The translations under genes and the position numbers were made by a program. The notes beneath the pieces were generated by a model. That model saw only the letters and a list, made by a program, of their open reading frames with translations. It did not search any database and was not told the DNA's origin. 64,000 bases of DNA, from assembly GCA_052386675.1 (NCBI GenBank), contig JBQTJX010000014.1:93679-157678 (forward strand). The letters run 5' to 3'. This stretch comes from RBG-16-66-20 sp052386675 (GTDB lineage Bacteria; Pseudomonadota; Gammaproteobacteria; Burkholderiales; SG8-39). Positions 14,565 through 30,030 of this stretch are shown here, one piece after another. Within the stretch, counting starts at the first letter, position 1. Every line of letters begins with the position of its first letter.

Positions 14565-16939
14565 CTGGTCGGCGCGGGCAGCGGCGGTTCCCAAGGCGCG
14601 GCTCCCGGCGGCAATGCCGGCTCTGCCGGGTCCCCGGGCAGGAACTCTCTGTAGAAGAATTCCGGACCACCGGAATTCGCTCCCGCCGGCGCGGCGGGAT
14701 CGGGGCTGGTAGTTGCGCTGACCACGCCCTCGGGAGCGGGGCGCTGCATCTCCGGCACGCCCTTCAGTGCCTTGCCCATGTACTCGATCCAGATCGGCAG
14801 CGAGATGCGGCCGCCGGTTTGGTTCTTGCCTAGCGTCTTCGGCTGGTCGTAGCCCACCCAGGACACGCCCACCAGGCCGGGCTGATAGCCGCAGAACCAG
14901 GCGTCGACGAAGTCGTTGGTGGTGCCGGTCTTGCCCGCAAGGTCGCGGCGGCCGAGCTTGGAAGCGCTGGCTCCGGTGCCGTAGCGCATCACGTCCTGCA
15001 TCATCGAATCCATGATGAAGGCGTTGCGCGCATCGATCACGCGTAGCGCCTCGTCCCCGGCCTGCGACGGTTGCGCGGACCCCAGCGGGTTGCCGCGGTC
15101 GTCCACGATCTTCTGGATAAAGTAGGGCTGCACCAGGTAGCCGCCGTTGGCGAACACGGCGTAGGCGCGCGCCATCTGCAGCGGGGTCACCGCGCCCGCG
15201 CCCAGCGCCAGCGTCAGGTAGGGCGGGTGTTTGTCGGCGTCGAAGCCGAAGCGCTGCACGTAATCCTGCGCATACCTGGGCGAGATGTCCTGCAGGATCC
15301 GGATCGACACCATGTTCTTCGACTTCGCCAGCGCGGTGCGCAGGCGCATCGGGCCCTCGAACTTGCCGTCGTAATTCTTCGGTTCCCAGCGCTGGCTGCC
15401 GGTCACCTCTGCCTCGACCACCACCGGTTCGTCCGGGATGACGGTGGCGGGTGTGTAGCCCTTCTCAAGCGAGGCCGAATAGATGAACGGCTTGAAGGAT
15501 GAGCCCGGCTGGCGCCATGCCTGAGTGACGTGGTTGAACTTGTTGCGGTGGAAATCGAAGCCCCCGACCAGCGCGCGGATGGCGCCGTCGGCGGGGTCGA
15601 GCGACACGAACGCGGCTTCGGCCTCCGGCAATTGCGAGATCTGCCAGTTCTTCTTCTCGTCCCGCTGCAGGCGGATGATGGCGCCGCGGCGGATGCGCTT
15701 CTGTGCTGCTGCCTTCTCGTCCAGCGCGCGGGCTGCGAAGCGCAGGCCCTCGCCGGTCACGGCGATCGTTTCGCCGCTGCGCAGGACGGCGCGAACTTCC
15801 CTTGCACCAGCGGCCAGGACCACCGCCGCCCGCTGGTCGTCGACGTCGCCGTGCTCGGCCAGCGCCTCATCGTAATCGTCCTCGCCAGCGCCGTCCTTCA
15901 GCGTCGCGAATGCCTCAGGGCCGCGGTAGCCCTGGCGGCGGTCGTAATCGAGCAGGCCGCGGCGCAGCGCTTCATACGCCGCTTCCTGGTCGGCTTTCCG
16001 GATCGTGGTGTAAACGCGGAAGCCCCTGGTGTATGCCTCCTCCGGGTACTGCTCGAATACCGCCTGGCGCACCATCTCGGCCAGGAATTCGGCGTGCATG
16101 CCGCTGAAGTCGTCCACCGCCCGCCGCACATGGAGCGGGGCCTTGAGGGCTTCGGCGAACTGGGCGTCACCAATGTGACCCAGTTCCTTCATGCGGCGCA
16201 GCACGTACTGCTGGCGCTGCCTCGAGCGTTGCGGATTCGCAACAGGGTTGTAAGCCGAGGGCGCTTTTGGCAACCCGGCGAGTACCGCTGCCTCCGCAAG
16301 GGTGATCCGGTCCAGGGATTTGCCGAAATAGATCTGGGAGGCGGCTGCGAAGCCGTAGGCGCGCTGGCCGAGGTAGATCTGGTTTACGTAGAGTTCGAGG
16401 ATCTGGTCCTTCTCGAGGCTGTTTTCGATCTTGAAGGCGAGCAGGGCCTCGTACAGCTTGCGTGTCAGGGTCTTCTCCGACGACAGGAAGAAGTTACGCG
16501 CCACCTGCATGGTGATGGTGCTCGCGCCCTGCCGCCGTCCGCCCTGCGTGAGGTTGGCGTAGGCCGCGCGCGCCACGCCCAGGTAGTCGATGCCGGTGTG
16601 CTGGTAGAAGCGTTCGTCCTCGGCGGCGAGGATGGCTTTCTTTAGCTGTTCGGGGACCTCGCCAATGGAGACCAGCGAGCGCCTTTCCTCGCCGAATTCA
16701 CCGATCAACGCCCCGTCGGCGGTGTAGACCCTCAGTGGAATCTTGGGCTGATAATCGGTCAGGACTTCGAGCGACGGGAGCTGTGGCCAGGCGAGCGCCA
16801 CCACCAGCCCGGCGACGAAGGCGCCAAGGGCGGCCAGACCACCTGCCAGGGCCAGCGGAAATGCCAGAAAACGCAGCCAATTCAAGGTGGTTAGGACGAC
16901 TTCCGGGAGGGGTTGCAGCGGGGCGGGAACACGGCGCAT
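14561..16939 (-). CDS. mrcA: penicillin-binding protein 1A
   Basis: A 792-residue bifunctional class A PBP of the inner membrane, polymerising (glycosyltransferase GT51) and crosslinking (transpeptidase) peptidoglycan. A membrane anchor lies at about residues 22-52. GT51 motif AAEDERFYQHTGID is near residue 106. An OB-like domain follows, then the transpeptidase motifs SSFKPF (SxxK), SKN and KTGTTN. The ATG at 16939 overlaps a perfect TATAAT on the same strand (16943-16938). If that is the -10, this ATG lies upstream of the +1 and the in-frame TTG at 16885 (start of NWLRFLAF) is the likelier start. Adjacent to pilM on the opposite strand, the classical ponA-pilMNOPQ arrangement. Confidence 0.95.
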   Translation of the reverse strand: MRRVPAPLQPLPEVVLTTLNWLRFLAFPLALAGGLAALGAFVAGLVVALAWPQLPSLEVLTDYQPKIPLRVYTADGALIGEFGEERRSLVSIGEVPEQLKKAILAAEDERFYQHTGIDYLGVARAAYANLTQGGRRQGASTITMQVARNFFLSSEKTLTRKLYEALLAFKIENSLEKDQILELYVNQIYLGQRAYGFAAASQIYFGKSLDRITLAEAAVLAGLPKAPSAYNPVANPQRSRQRQQYVLRRMKELGHIGDAQFAEALKAPLHVRRAVDDFSGMHAEFLAEMVRQAVFEQYPEEAYTRGFRVYTTIRKADQEAAYEALRRGLLDYDRRQGYRGPEAFATLKDGAGEDDYDEALAEHGDVDDQRAAVVLAAGAREVRAVLRSGETIAVTGEGLRFAARALDEKAAAQKRIRRGAIIRLQRDEKKNWQISQLPEAEAAFVSLDPADGAIRALVGGFDFHRNKFNHVTQAWRQPGSSFKPFIYSASLEKGYTPATVIPDEPVVVEAEVTGSQRWEPKNYDGKFEGPMRLRTALAKSKNMVSIRILQDISPRYAQDYVQRFGFDADKHPPYLTLALGAGAVTPLQMARAYAVFANGGYLVQPYFIQKIVDDRGNPLGSAQPSQAGDEALRVIDARNAFIMDSMMQDVMRYGTGASASKLGRRDLAGKTGTTNDFVDAWFCGYQPGLVGVSWVGYDQPKTLGKNQTGGRISLPIWIEYMGKALKGVPEMQRPAPEGVVSATTSPDPAAPAGANSGGPEFFYREFLPGDPAEPALPPGAAPWEPPLPAPTS

Positions 16940-17015
16940 TATAAGACTTCCCCGCTGGAGGAAGATTCACTAGACACCCAGTGGAGTTGTTGTTAGCATT
17001 TCACGCAAATTCTAC

Positions 17016-17039
17016 GTATCTGACCTAAGCGGCAGATAC
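17016..17039. repeat. inverted repeat in the pilM leader
   Basis: GTATCTG (17016-17022) and CAGATAC (17033-17039) are perfect inverted arms around a 10-bp loop. They end 15 bp before the pilM start codon and just before its AAAAGGAAAA Shine-Dalgarno. It may be an operator or an mRNA hairpin affecting pilus operon translation. Confidence 0.45.
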
Positions 17040-17054
17040 GAAAAGGAAAAACCG

Positions 17055-18131
17055 ATGAATCTCGACATCTTCAAGGCGAAGGCGCCGCCCTTGTTCGGGC
17101 TGGACATCAGTTCCTCGTCGGTCAAGATGCTGGAGATCGTCGATGGCGGCAAGGGCACCTACCGGGTCGAGCGCTACGTCATCGAGCCCCTGCCCAAGGA
17201 CGCCGTAGTAGACGGCAACATCAACATCCTGGAGGCGGTCGCCGAGGCAGTGGCGCGTGGCTACAAGCGCCTGGCCACCCGCACCAAGCACGTCGCCATG
17301 GCGGTACCCACCGGAGCAGTGATCACCAAGAAGATCATCGTTCAGGCCGGCCTGCGCGAGGAAGAGCTCGAGACACAGGTCGAGAGCGAGGCCAACCAGT
17401 ACATTCCGTTCGCGCTCGAAGAGGTGAACCTCGACTTCCAGGTGCTCGGGCCCTCTCCGACCAGCCCCGAGGAGCAGGAGGTGCTGATTGCCGCCACGCG
17501 CAAGGAGAAGGTTGCCGACCGCATGGCGGTGGCCGAGCAGGCGGGCCTGAAGCCCCTGGTGATGGACGTGGAATCCTTCGCACAGATGTCGGCCCTAGGC
17601 TTGGTGGTCAAGCAGTTGCCCGATGGCGGCAAGGATCTCAACATCGCTGTGGTGGACATCGGCGCGAACGTCATGCAGGTGAGCGTGGTGCGCAACGACC
17701 AGTCCGTGTATGCGCGCGAGCAGGCTTTCGGGGGCAACCAGCTTACGGCCGACATCGTGTCGCGCTACGGGATGAGCCCGGAAGAGGCGGAGAACGCCAA
17801 GCGCTCGGGCGGCCTGCCGGATGATTTCGAGGCCGAGGTGATGCGGCCGTTCATGGAGAACCTGTCCCAGGAAGTGCAGCGAGCGCTGCAGTTCTTCTTC
17901 ACGTCGACCTCCTATAACCAGGTCGACCATATCCTGCTCGCCGGCGGCTCGGCCGTGATTCCGGGCCTTGACGAGGTGGTGAACACGCGCACCCAGGTGC
18001 CGACACTGATCGCCAACCCGTTCAGCGCGATGCAGGCCTCGCCGCGGATCCAGTTGAAGCGCCTGATGCAGGACGCGCCCTCGCTGATCGTTTCCTGCGG
18101 CCTCGCGATCCGGAGGTTCGACCCGACATGA
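17055..18131 (+). CDS. pilM: type IV pilus inner-membrane platform protein PilM
   Basis: A 358-residue cytoplasmic actin/FtsA-like ATP-binding protein that binds the N-terminal tail of PilN and anchors the type IV pilus alignment complex. Signature features are GLDISSSSVKMLEI (phosphate 1), VVDIGANVMQVSVV (phosphate 2) and the adenosine motif ILLAGGSAVIPGL. Length fits. The start is preceded by a good AAGGAAAA ribosome site, 54 bases after a small inverted repeat begins. First gene of pilMNOPQ, divergent from mrcA. The stop overlaps pilN by 4 bp (ATGA). Confidence 0.96.
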   Translation: MNLDIFKAKAPPLFGLDISSSSVKMLEIVDGGKGTYRVERYVIEPLPKDAVVDGNINILEAVAEAVARGYKRLATRTKHVAMAVPTGAVITKKIIVQAGLREEELETQVESEANQYIPFALEEVNLDFQVLGPSPTSPEEQEVLIAATRKEKVADRMAVAEQAGLKPLVMDVESFAQMSALGLVVKQLPDGGKDLNIAVVDIGANVMQVSVVRNDQSVYAREQAFGGNQLTADIVSRYGMSPEEAENAKRSGGLPDDFEAEVMRPFMENLSQEVQRALQFFFTSTSYNQVDHILLAGGSAVIPGLDEVVNTRTQVPTLIANPFSAMQASPRIQLKRLMQDAPSLIVSCGLAIRRFDPT

Positions 18132-18745
18132 GCGTCAGAGTCAACCTGCTGCCGCACCGCGAGGAGCGGCGCAAGCGTGCACGGACCCATTTCGCCATGC
18201 TGGCCGGCATGACGGCGGTGCTTGGCCTGGCGATCGTTGGCGCCGTGTACCTCGTCAACGAGGGCAGCATCAACGAGCAGAAGGAACGCAACACCTTCAT
18301 GAAGTCGGAGATCTCCAAGCTGGACAAGGAGATCGACGAAATCAAGAAGCTGAAGGACGAGATTGCCGCATTGCTGGCGCGCAAGCAGGTTATCGAGACC
18401 CTGCAATCCGATCGGGCGCAGACGGTGTACCTGCTCGACGAGCTGGTGCGCCAGATGCCCGAGGGTGTGTTCCTGAGGACCGTCAAGCAGAAGGGCCTCG
18501 GCATCGATGTCGTCGGTTACGCGCAGTCGAATGCGCGCGTCTCTGCGCTGATGCGCAACATCGAGTCCTCGCCCTGGCTGGCGAGCCCGAACCTGGTCGA
18601 GATCAAGGCGACCAACATCGGCAAAATGCGTGTTTCCGAGTTCAACCTGAGGTTCGCCCTGAAGCGCGTCGTCGCCAAGGATGAGTCGAAGGACGCCGGC
18701 AAGGATGCGAAAGGCGCCGCGAAGCCCGCGGCGAAGAAGGGCTAG
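18128..18745 (+). CDS. pilN: type IV pilus assembly protein PilN
   Basis: A 205-residue bitopic inner-membrane protein. The conserved cytoplasmic tail begins SVRVNLLPHREERR, the segment that docks into PilM. One membrane segment lies at about 23-45, followed by a coiled coil (about 50-95) and a periplasmic ferredoxin-like domain. The C-terminus is a Lys/Ala-rich tail, longer than usual. It pairs with PilO to form the periplasmic alignment complex between inner membrane and secretin. Overlaps pilM by 4 bp and precedes pilO by 3 bp. Confidence 0.95.
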   Translation: MSVRVNLLPHREERRKRARTHFAMLAGMTAVLGLAIVGAVYLVNEGSINEQKERNTFMKSEISKLDKEIDEIKKLKDEIAALLARKQVIETLQSDRAQTVYLLDELVRQMPEGVFLRTVKQKGLGIDVVGYAQSNARVSALMRNIESSPWLASPNLVEIKATNIGKMRVSEFNLRFALKRVVAKDESKDAGKDAKGAAKPAAKKG

Positions 18746-18748
18746 GCC

Positions 18749-19405
18749 ATGGCGATCAACTTCAACGAGATCGTAGAGGACTTCAAGCGCACCAACTGGA
18801 AGGATCCGGGCACCTGGTCGCTCGCCCCCACCTTCATCGTCCTGATCGCGATCCTGGCGGCGATTCCGGTCGCCGGGCTGCTGCTGGTCTGGCAGGAGCA
18901 GTGGGACACGCTGGAGCGCGACAAGAACACCGAGAAGACGCTCAAGGACGACTACCTCAACAAGAAGCGCCAGGCGGTCAACCTTGACCTGCACAAGCAG
19001 CAGCTGCGGGAGATCGACACCCAGTTCGGCGCGCTGCTGAAGCAGCTGCCGAACAAGGCGCAGATGGACGCACTGCTGGTTGACATCAACCAGTCCGGGC
19101 TGTCGCGAGGCCTGCAATTCGAGCTGTTCAAGCCTGCGGCAGCAGAATCGGCCAAGGAGTTCTATGCCGAGCTGCCAATCCAGATCAAGGTGATCGGCAC
19201 CTACCACGACATGGGAGGGTTCGCCGCCGACCTCGGGCAGCTGTCGCGCATCGTGACGCTGAACGACGTCAGCATAGAAGCCTCCAAGGATGGCAACCTC
19301 GTCATGGACGCCACCGCGCGCACCTTCCGTTACCTCGACGACACGGAAGTGGCGAGTCAGCGCAAGGCGGCCACGGCGGCAAAGAAGGGGCCGGCGAAGA
19401 AATGA
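18749..19405 (+). CDS. pilO: type IV pilus assembly protein PilO
   Basis: A 218-residue bitopic inner-membrane protein. The cytoplasmic start FNEIVEDFKRTNWKDPGTWS is typical of PilO. A membrane segment lies at about 30-50, then a coiled coil with the family pattern KRQAVNLDLHKQQL, then the periplasmic domain. The C-terminal tail is Lys/Ala rich. It heterodimerises with PilN and contacts PilP. The stop codon overlaps pilP by 4 bp. Confidence 0.95.
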   Translation: MAINFNEIVEDFKRTNWKDPGTWSLAPTFIVLIAILAAIPVAGLLLVWQEQWDTLERDKNTEKTLKDDYLNKKRQAVNLDLHKQQLREIDTQFGALLKQLPNKAQMDALLVDINQSGLSRGLQFELFKPAAAESAKEFYAELPIQIKVIGTYHDMGGFAADLGQLSRIVTLNDVSIEASKDGNLVMDATARTFRYLDDTEVASQRKAATAAKKGPAKK

Positions 19406-19962
19406 ACGCGCCCATCCTGAACAAGAATCCCCGGCTCGCGCTCGCCGCGGCCGCCTGTGCGCTGGCCCTCGGCGCCTGCTCTGGAGAAAAATTCGGCGAC
19501 CTGAAGCAGGAGCTCGCGACGCTCACCAAGGACTTGCGCGGCAAGGTGGACCCTTTGCCGCAGGTGAAAAACTACGAGCCGGTGCCCTACAAGGGCGAAA
19601 ACATGCTTGACCCGTTCGTCCCCGGGCGCATCGTCGTGGCGCAGGTGACCGGCGGTGCCGGCGGCGCCGGTGGTGCCCTGCAGCCGGACATGAACCGGCC
19701 CAAGGAGCCGCTCGAGGCCTTCCCGCTCGACGGCATCCAGATGGTCGGGACGCTGACGCAGAACAAGGAGATGTACGCGCTGGTCAAGGCCGGCGCCAAC
19801 CTGTTCCGCATCAAGAAGGGCAACTACATGGGGCAGAACTTCGGCCTCATCACCGTGATCGACGAAGGCCAGATCAGCCTCAAGGAAGTGGTGCAGGACA
19901 GCGGCGGCGAGTGGATCGAACGGACCAGCACGCTGCAGATCCAGGAAGGGCCCAGGAGATGA
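19402..19962 (+). CDS. pilP: type IV pilus lipoprotein PilP
   Basis: A 186-residue inner-membrane lipoprotein with signal peptide and lipobox LGACS. The N-terminal flexible half carries the YEPVPYKGENMLDPF motif and the C-terminal beta-sandwich spans about residues 110-186. A glycine/alanine stretch (VTGGAGGAGGAL) interrupts the linker. It bridges the PilN/PilO complex to the secretin PilQ. It overlaps pilQ by 4 bp (ATGA at 19959-19962), supporting coupled translation. Confidence 0.95.
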   Translation: MNAPILNKNPRLALAAAACALALGACSGEKFGDLKQELATLTKDLRGKVDPLPQVKNYEPVPYKGENMLDPFVPGRIVVAQVTGGAGGAGGALQPDMNRPKEPLEAFPLDGIQMVGTLTQNKEMYALVKAGANLFRIKKGNYMGQNFGLITVIDEGQISLKEVVQDSGGEWIERTSTLQIQEGPRR

Positions 19963-22067
19963 ACATGACTCGAACCGCACGCTTCCTCCTTCTCACGCTG
20001 CTCGCCTGGCTCGGGGGCACTGGACTCGCGTTTGCACAGGCGAACAGCATCGAGGCCTTCGAGGTCGTGCAACAGGGCGGCAACGTCGTGGTGCGCATCA
20101 CCACGAAGGAGGCGCTGAAGAGCGTGCCGCCGAATTTCTCGGTCGCCAGCCCCTCGCGCATCGCCTTCGATTTCGCCAACACCGCCAACGCGCTCGGCCG
20201 CAACGCGCAGGACATCGGCCAGGGCGAACTGCGCAGCATGAACCTGGTGCAGGGCGCCGAGCGCACCCGCCTGGTGCTCAACCTGCGCCGGCCGGTGTCC
20301 CACGAGAGCGCGATCGACGGCCGCACGCTGGTGGTGACGCTCGCCGCCGCCGCGGTGGCCCAGGCGCCGAGCGCCGCCGCCACGCATTTCGCCGAAGGCA
20401 AGGCCGACACCAAGCACGCGCTGCGCGACGTCGATTTCCGCCGCGGCAAGACGGGCGAAGGGCGCATTGTCGTGGACCTGTCGGACACCTCCACCGGAAT
20501 CGACATTCGCCAGCAGGGCCAGAACATCGTGGTCGAGTTCATCAAGTCGACGCTGCCGGACAACCTGCGCCGGCGCCTTGACGTGGTCGATTTCGCCACG
20601 CCGGTGCAGACCATCAACACGTTCCAGCAGGGCGAGAACGTGCGCATGGTGATCGAGGCCAAGGGCAACTGGGAGCACAACGCCTACCAGTCCGACACCC
20701 AGTTTGTGGTCGAGGTGAAGGCCGCAGTGGTCGATCCGGCGCGCGGCCAGCAGCGCGGCCGCTACACCGGCGAAAAGCTGTCGCTCAACTTCCAGAACGT
20801 GGAGGTGCGGGCGGTGCTCAACGTCATCGCCGACTTCACCGACCTGAACATCATCACCAGCGACACCGTCGGCGGCAGCATCACCTTGCGCCTGAAGGAG
20901 GTGCCCTGGGACCAGGCGCTGGACATCATTCTGCAGACGCGCGGCCTGGACATGCGCAAGTCGGGCAACGTGATCTGGATCGCGCCGCGCGACGAGCTGG
21001 CGACGCGCGAAAAGCTGCAACTGGAGGCGCAGAACCAGATCAACGAGCTCGAGCCACTGCGCACCGAGTCCTTCCAGCTCAATTACACGAAGGTCGACGC
21101 CTTCACCAAGATCCTGACCGACGAGAAGCAACGCATACTGTCCAAGCGCGGCAGCGCGGTGTGGGACCCGCGCACCAACCAGCTGTTCATCCAGGACATC
21201 CCGACAAAGCTGGACGAGATCCGCCGTCTGGTCGCGAAGGTGGACGTGCCGGTGCGGCAGGTGATGATCGAGGCGCGCATCGTCGAGGCCGAGGACAAGT
21301 TCAGCAAGAACCTGGGTGCGCGGCTGGGCGTGCATGACTTCGCCGCCGCTGGCCATCGGATACTCGGCGCCAACAGCCCGCGCTTCCACTTTGGCGGCGG
21401 CCTGGGCGACGTCGGCGGCCACGCCGGGGGCGGTGCGCAGGGCGGCACCCCGGTGTTCATTCCGGACAGCTTGTCGGTCAACATGCCGGCCCGGGGCCTG
21501 AACGACTTCAATGCCGGCCAGTTCTCTTTCATCCTTTTTAACTCGAAGCTGACCCAGTTCCTAAACCTCGAGGTTTCGGCGCTGGAGGCCGACGGCAAGG
21601 CAAAGGTGATCGCCAGCCCGCGCGTGCTGACTGCCGACCAGGTCGAAGCGGTGATCGAGCAGGGCACGGAGATCCCCTACCAGTCGGCCACCTCCTCGGG
21701 CGCCACCGCAGTGTCGTTCCGCAAGGCCAACCTGTCGCTCAAGGTGAAGCCGCAGATCACGCCCGACGGCAACATCATCATGACGCTGGACGTGAACAAG
21801 GACCAGCCCGGCGCCGTCACGCCCTCCGGCGTGCAGATCACGACCAAGCACGTCAAGACCGAGGTCCTGGTCGAGAACGGCGGCACAGTGGTGATCGGCG
21901 GCATCTACGAGCAGGAAGACCGCAGCGACACCACGCGCGTGCCGTTCTTCGGCGAGTTGCCCTATATCGGCTTCCTGTTCCGCAACAACGCCACGCGGAC
22001 CTTCAAGACCGAACTGCTGGTGTTCATCACGCCGCGCGTGGTTAATGAGCGGATGACGGTCCGCTAG
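19959..22067 (+). CDS. pilQ: type IV pilus secretin PilQ
   Basis: A 702-residue outer-membrane secretin through which the pilus is extruded and, in naturally competent relatives, DNA is taken up. A signal peptide ends near residue 27. Two AMIN domains (about 30-130 and 150-260) bind peptidoglycan, followed by the secretin/TonB short N-terminal domain (LSLNFQNVEVRAVLNVIADF), an N1/KH-like domain, and the secretin domain ending IGGIYEQEDRSDTTRVPFFG. A Gly/His-rich insertion lies near residues 475-500. I start at ATG 19959 because it overlaps the pilP stop; MTRTARF six bases later is possible. Followed by a strong terminator. Confidence 0.96.
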   Translation: MNMTRTARFLLLTLLAWLGGTGLAFAQANSIEAFEVVQQGGNVVVRITTKEALKSVPPNFSVASPSRIAFDFANTANALGRNAQDIGQGELRSMNLVQGAERTRLVLNLRRPVSHESAIDGRTLVVTLAAAAVAQAPSAAATHFAEGKADTKHALRDVDFRRGKTGEGRIVVDLSDTSTGIDIRQQGQNIVVEFIKSTLPDNLRRRLDVVDFATPVQTINTFQQGENVRMVIEAKGNWEHNAYQSDTQFVVEVKAAVVDPARGQQRGRYTGEKLSLNFQNVEVRAVLNVIADFTDLNIITSDTVGGSITLRLKEVPWDQALDIILQTRGLDMRKSGNVIWIAPRDELATREKLQLEAQNQINELEPLRTESFQLNYTKVDAFTKILTDEKQRILSKRGSAVWDPRTNQLFIQDIPTKLDEIRRLVAKVDVPVRQVMIEARIVEAEDKFSKNLGARLGVHDFAAAGHRILGANSPRFHFGGGLGDVGGHAGGGAQGGTPVFIPDSLSVNMPARGLNDFNAGQFSFILFNSKLTQFLNLEVSALEADGKAKVIASPRVLTADQVEAVIEQGTEIPYQSATSSGATAVSFRKANLSLKVKPQITPDGNIIMTLDVNKDQPGAVTPSGVQITTKHVKTEVLVENGGTVVIGGIYEQEDRSDTTRVPFFGELPYIGFLFRNNATRTFKTELLVFITPRVVNERMTVR

Positions 22068-22089
22068 CGGCGTCCTCCAGGACTTCCCG

Positions 22090-22119
22090 ACGGCCGGGCC
22101 CCCCCGGCCGTTCTCTTTT
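22090..22119 (+). terminator. rho-independent terminator of the pil operon
   Basis: ACGGCCGGG (22090-22098), loop CCCC, and CCCGGCCGT (22103-22111) form a perfect 9-bp GC stem followed by TCTCTTTT. It lies 23 bp after pilQ and separates the pilus operon from aroK. Confidence 0.88.
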
Positions 22120-22145
22120 GGGTCGCTGGTTGCGCTGGTTACAAT
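22118..22145 (+). promoter_or_regulatory. putative aroK promoter with +1 at the start codon
   Basis: TTGGGT (22118-22123), a 16-bp spacer, then TACAAT (22140-22145, five of six consensus bases). Predicted transcription start coincides with the GTG at 22152, and no Shine-Dalgarno exists. The -35 is weak and overlaps the terminator T-tract. The -10 is convincing. Confidence 0.5.
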
Positions 22146-22151
22146 GATGCC

Positions 22152-22688
22152 GTGAAGCGCGGGCGCAACAACGTCATCCTCGTCGGCATGATGGGCGCGG
22201 GCAAAACCACCGTCGGCCGCATCCTGGCGCGCCGCCTGAGGCGCGTGTTTCACGATTCCGACCACGAGATCGAGGCGCGCTGCGGCGTGAGCGTGCCAGT
22301 GATATTCGACATCGAGGGCGAGGCCGGATTCCGCGCGCGCGAAGCGCAGTTGCTGGAGGAATTGTGCGCGCTGGAGGGCGTCGTCCTGGCCACCGGTGGC
22401 GGCGCGATCCTCGCTGAGGAGAATCGGCGCCGGCTCGCCGATTCCGGCGTCGTGATCTACCTGCATGGCCGGCCCGCAGACCTGTGGCAGCGTGTGCGGC
22501 ACGACCGCAACCGGCCGCTGCTGGCGACAGCCGATCCGCGCGCGACGCTCGATGCGCTTTACGCCGTGCGCGATCCGCTCTACCGCGAGACGGCGGATAT
22601 CGTGATGGATACCGGACGGCAGGGAGTGCAGGCGCTGTCGCGTGACCTGCTCGGGCGCCTGGAGGACCTGTGCCGACTCTCCGCGTAG
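22152..22688 (+). CDS. aroK: shikimate kinase
   Basis: A 178-residue P-loop kinase phosphorylating shikimate at O3 in the chorismate pathway. Walker A is GMMGAGKTTVGR (about residues 12-23). Substrate residues appear in FHDSDHEIE and GGGAI, and the lid is RHDRNRPLL. The start is GTG 22152, directly at the predicted +1 of the TACAAT promoter. The upstream pilQ terminator shows this is a new transcription unit. The 3' end overlaps aroB by 19 bp. Confidence 0.95.
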   Translation: MKRGRNNVILVGMMGAGKTTVGRILARRLRRVFHDSDHEIEARCGVSVPVIFDIEGEAGFRAREAQLLEELCALEGVVLATGGGAILAEENRRRLADSGVVIYLHGRPADLWQRVRHDRNRPLLATADPRATLDALYAVRDPLYRETADIVMDTGRQGVQALSRDLLGRLEDLCRLSA

Positions 22689-23755
22689 AGCTGGGCGCGC
22701 GAGGCTACCCGATCCATATCGGGACCGGGCTGCTCGACCAGCCCGGGCTCTATGCACCGCACCTCGGCAGCAGCGCGGTCGCCGTTGTCACCAATGCGGT
22801 CGTTGGCCCGCTGTACCTCGACCGGCTGGAGCGCGCGCTGCGTGCGGCGGGCGCGCGCACGGTGACGAGTGTCGTGATCGCCGACGGCGAGCAGGCCAAG
22901 GGATGGCAGACGCTGGAGCAGGTGTTCGACGCTCTGCTCGCGGCGCGCTGTGGCCGCGATACCCTGGTGGTCGCGTTGGGTGGGGGCGTGGTGGGCGATC
23001 TCGCGGGATTCGCCGCCGCGGTTTACCAGCGTGGCGTGCCCTTTCTCCAGGTGCCGACGACGCTGCTCGCGCAGGTCGACTCGTCGGTCGGGGGCAAGAC
23101 CGCGATCAACCACGCGCGCGGCAAGAACATGGTTGGCGCCTTCCACCAGCCGCTCGCGGTCATCGCCGACGTGGCGACGCTGGACACGCTGGCGGAGCGC
23201 GAGCTGCGCGCCGGCATCGCGGAAGTCATCAAGCACGGCTTTATCCTGGACGACGGATTCGTCGCGTGGCTGGAGTCGAACGTGGAGAAGCTGCTCGCAC
23301 GCGACCGCGAGGCGCTCGCGCACGCGGTTCGGCGGTCCTGCGAGCTCAAGGCCCAGGTGGTCGCGGCCGACGAGCGCGAGACCGGCATGCGCGCGCTGCT
23401 CAATTTCGGCCATACGTTCGGCCATGCCATCGAGGCCGGGCTGGGATATGGCGAATGGCTTCATGGCGAGGCGGTTGCTGCCGGAATGGTGATGGCCGCG
23501 GAATTGTCGGTGAGAAGCGGAGGCCTCGCGGCGGCGGACGCCGGGCGCGTGCGCGCACTGCTCGCGCGCGCACGCCTGCCGGTGCAGGGACCGGCGCTCG
23601 GCGCCGAGCGCTACCTCGAGCTTATGCAGGTGGACAAGAAGGCCGCGCAGGGCCGCGTCCGCTTCGTCCTGCTGGATGCCATCGGCCGCGCCAGCCTGCG
23701 CGACGGTGTGGACGAGAAGCTGGTCCGCGAAGCACTGGCTGCTGCGACGCAGTAA
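22670..23755 (+). CDS. aroB: 3-dehydroquinate synthase
   Basis: A 361-residue NAD- and metal-dependent enzyme converting DAHP to 3-dehydroquinate. Features: NAD-binding GGGVVGDLAGFAAAVY, the VDSSVGGKTAINH active-site segment, and metal ligands in EVIKHGFI, LNFGHTFGHAIE and HGEAVAAGM. Normal length. The first residues, MPTLRVELGARGYPIHIGTGLL, are encoded in an overlap with aroK, so the two are translationally coupled. Second and last gene of the aroKB unit. The gltB promoter begins 31 bp after the stop. Confidence 0.96.
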   Translation: MPTLRVELGARGYPIHIGTGLLDQPGLYAPHLGSSAVAVVTNAVVGPLYLDRLERALRAAGARTVTSVVIADGEQAKGWQTLEQVFDALLAARCGRDTLVVALGGGVVGDLAGFAAAVYQRGVPFLQVPTTLLAQVDSSVGGKTAINHARGKNMVGAFHQPLAVIADVATLDTLAERELRAGIAEVIKHGFILDDGFVAWLESNVEKLLARDREALAHAVRRSCELKAQVVAADERETGMRALLNFGHTFGHAIEAGLGYGEWLHGEAVAAGMVMAAELSVRSGGLAAADAGRVRALLARARLPVQGPALGAERYLELMQVDKKAAQGRVRFVLLDAIGRASLRDGVDEKLVREALAAATQ

Positions 23756-23786
23756 CCCTCCCAGCTCCTCGCTTCCCAGCCAAGCC

Positions 23787-23815
23787 CTTGAAACGACAAG
23801 GGTGTGCAGGTATAT
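23787..23815 (+). promoter_or_regulatory. sigma-70 promoter of gltBD
   Basis: TTGAAA (23787-23792), exactly 17 bp, then TATATT (23810-23815): five of six consensus matches in each hexamer. Predicted +1 near 23822 rules out the in-frame codon at 23804 as the gltB start and gives a 33-base leader to ATG 23855. Confidence 0.78.
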
Positions 23816-23854
23816 TCCGCAGTTCGCCCTGCGTTTTTGTGCGGAGCGGCGAAG

Positions 23855-30019
<6,165 letters not shown>

Positions 30020-30030
30020 AATCCCGCGCC

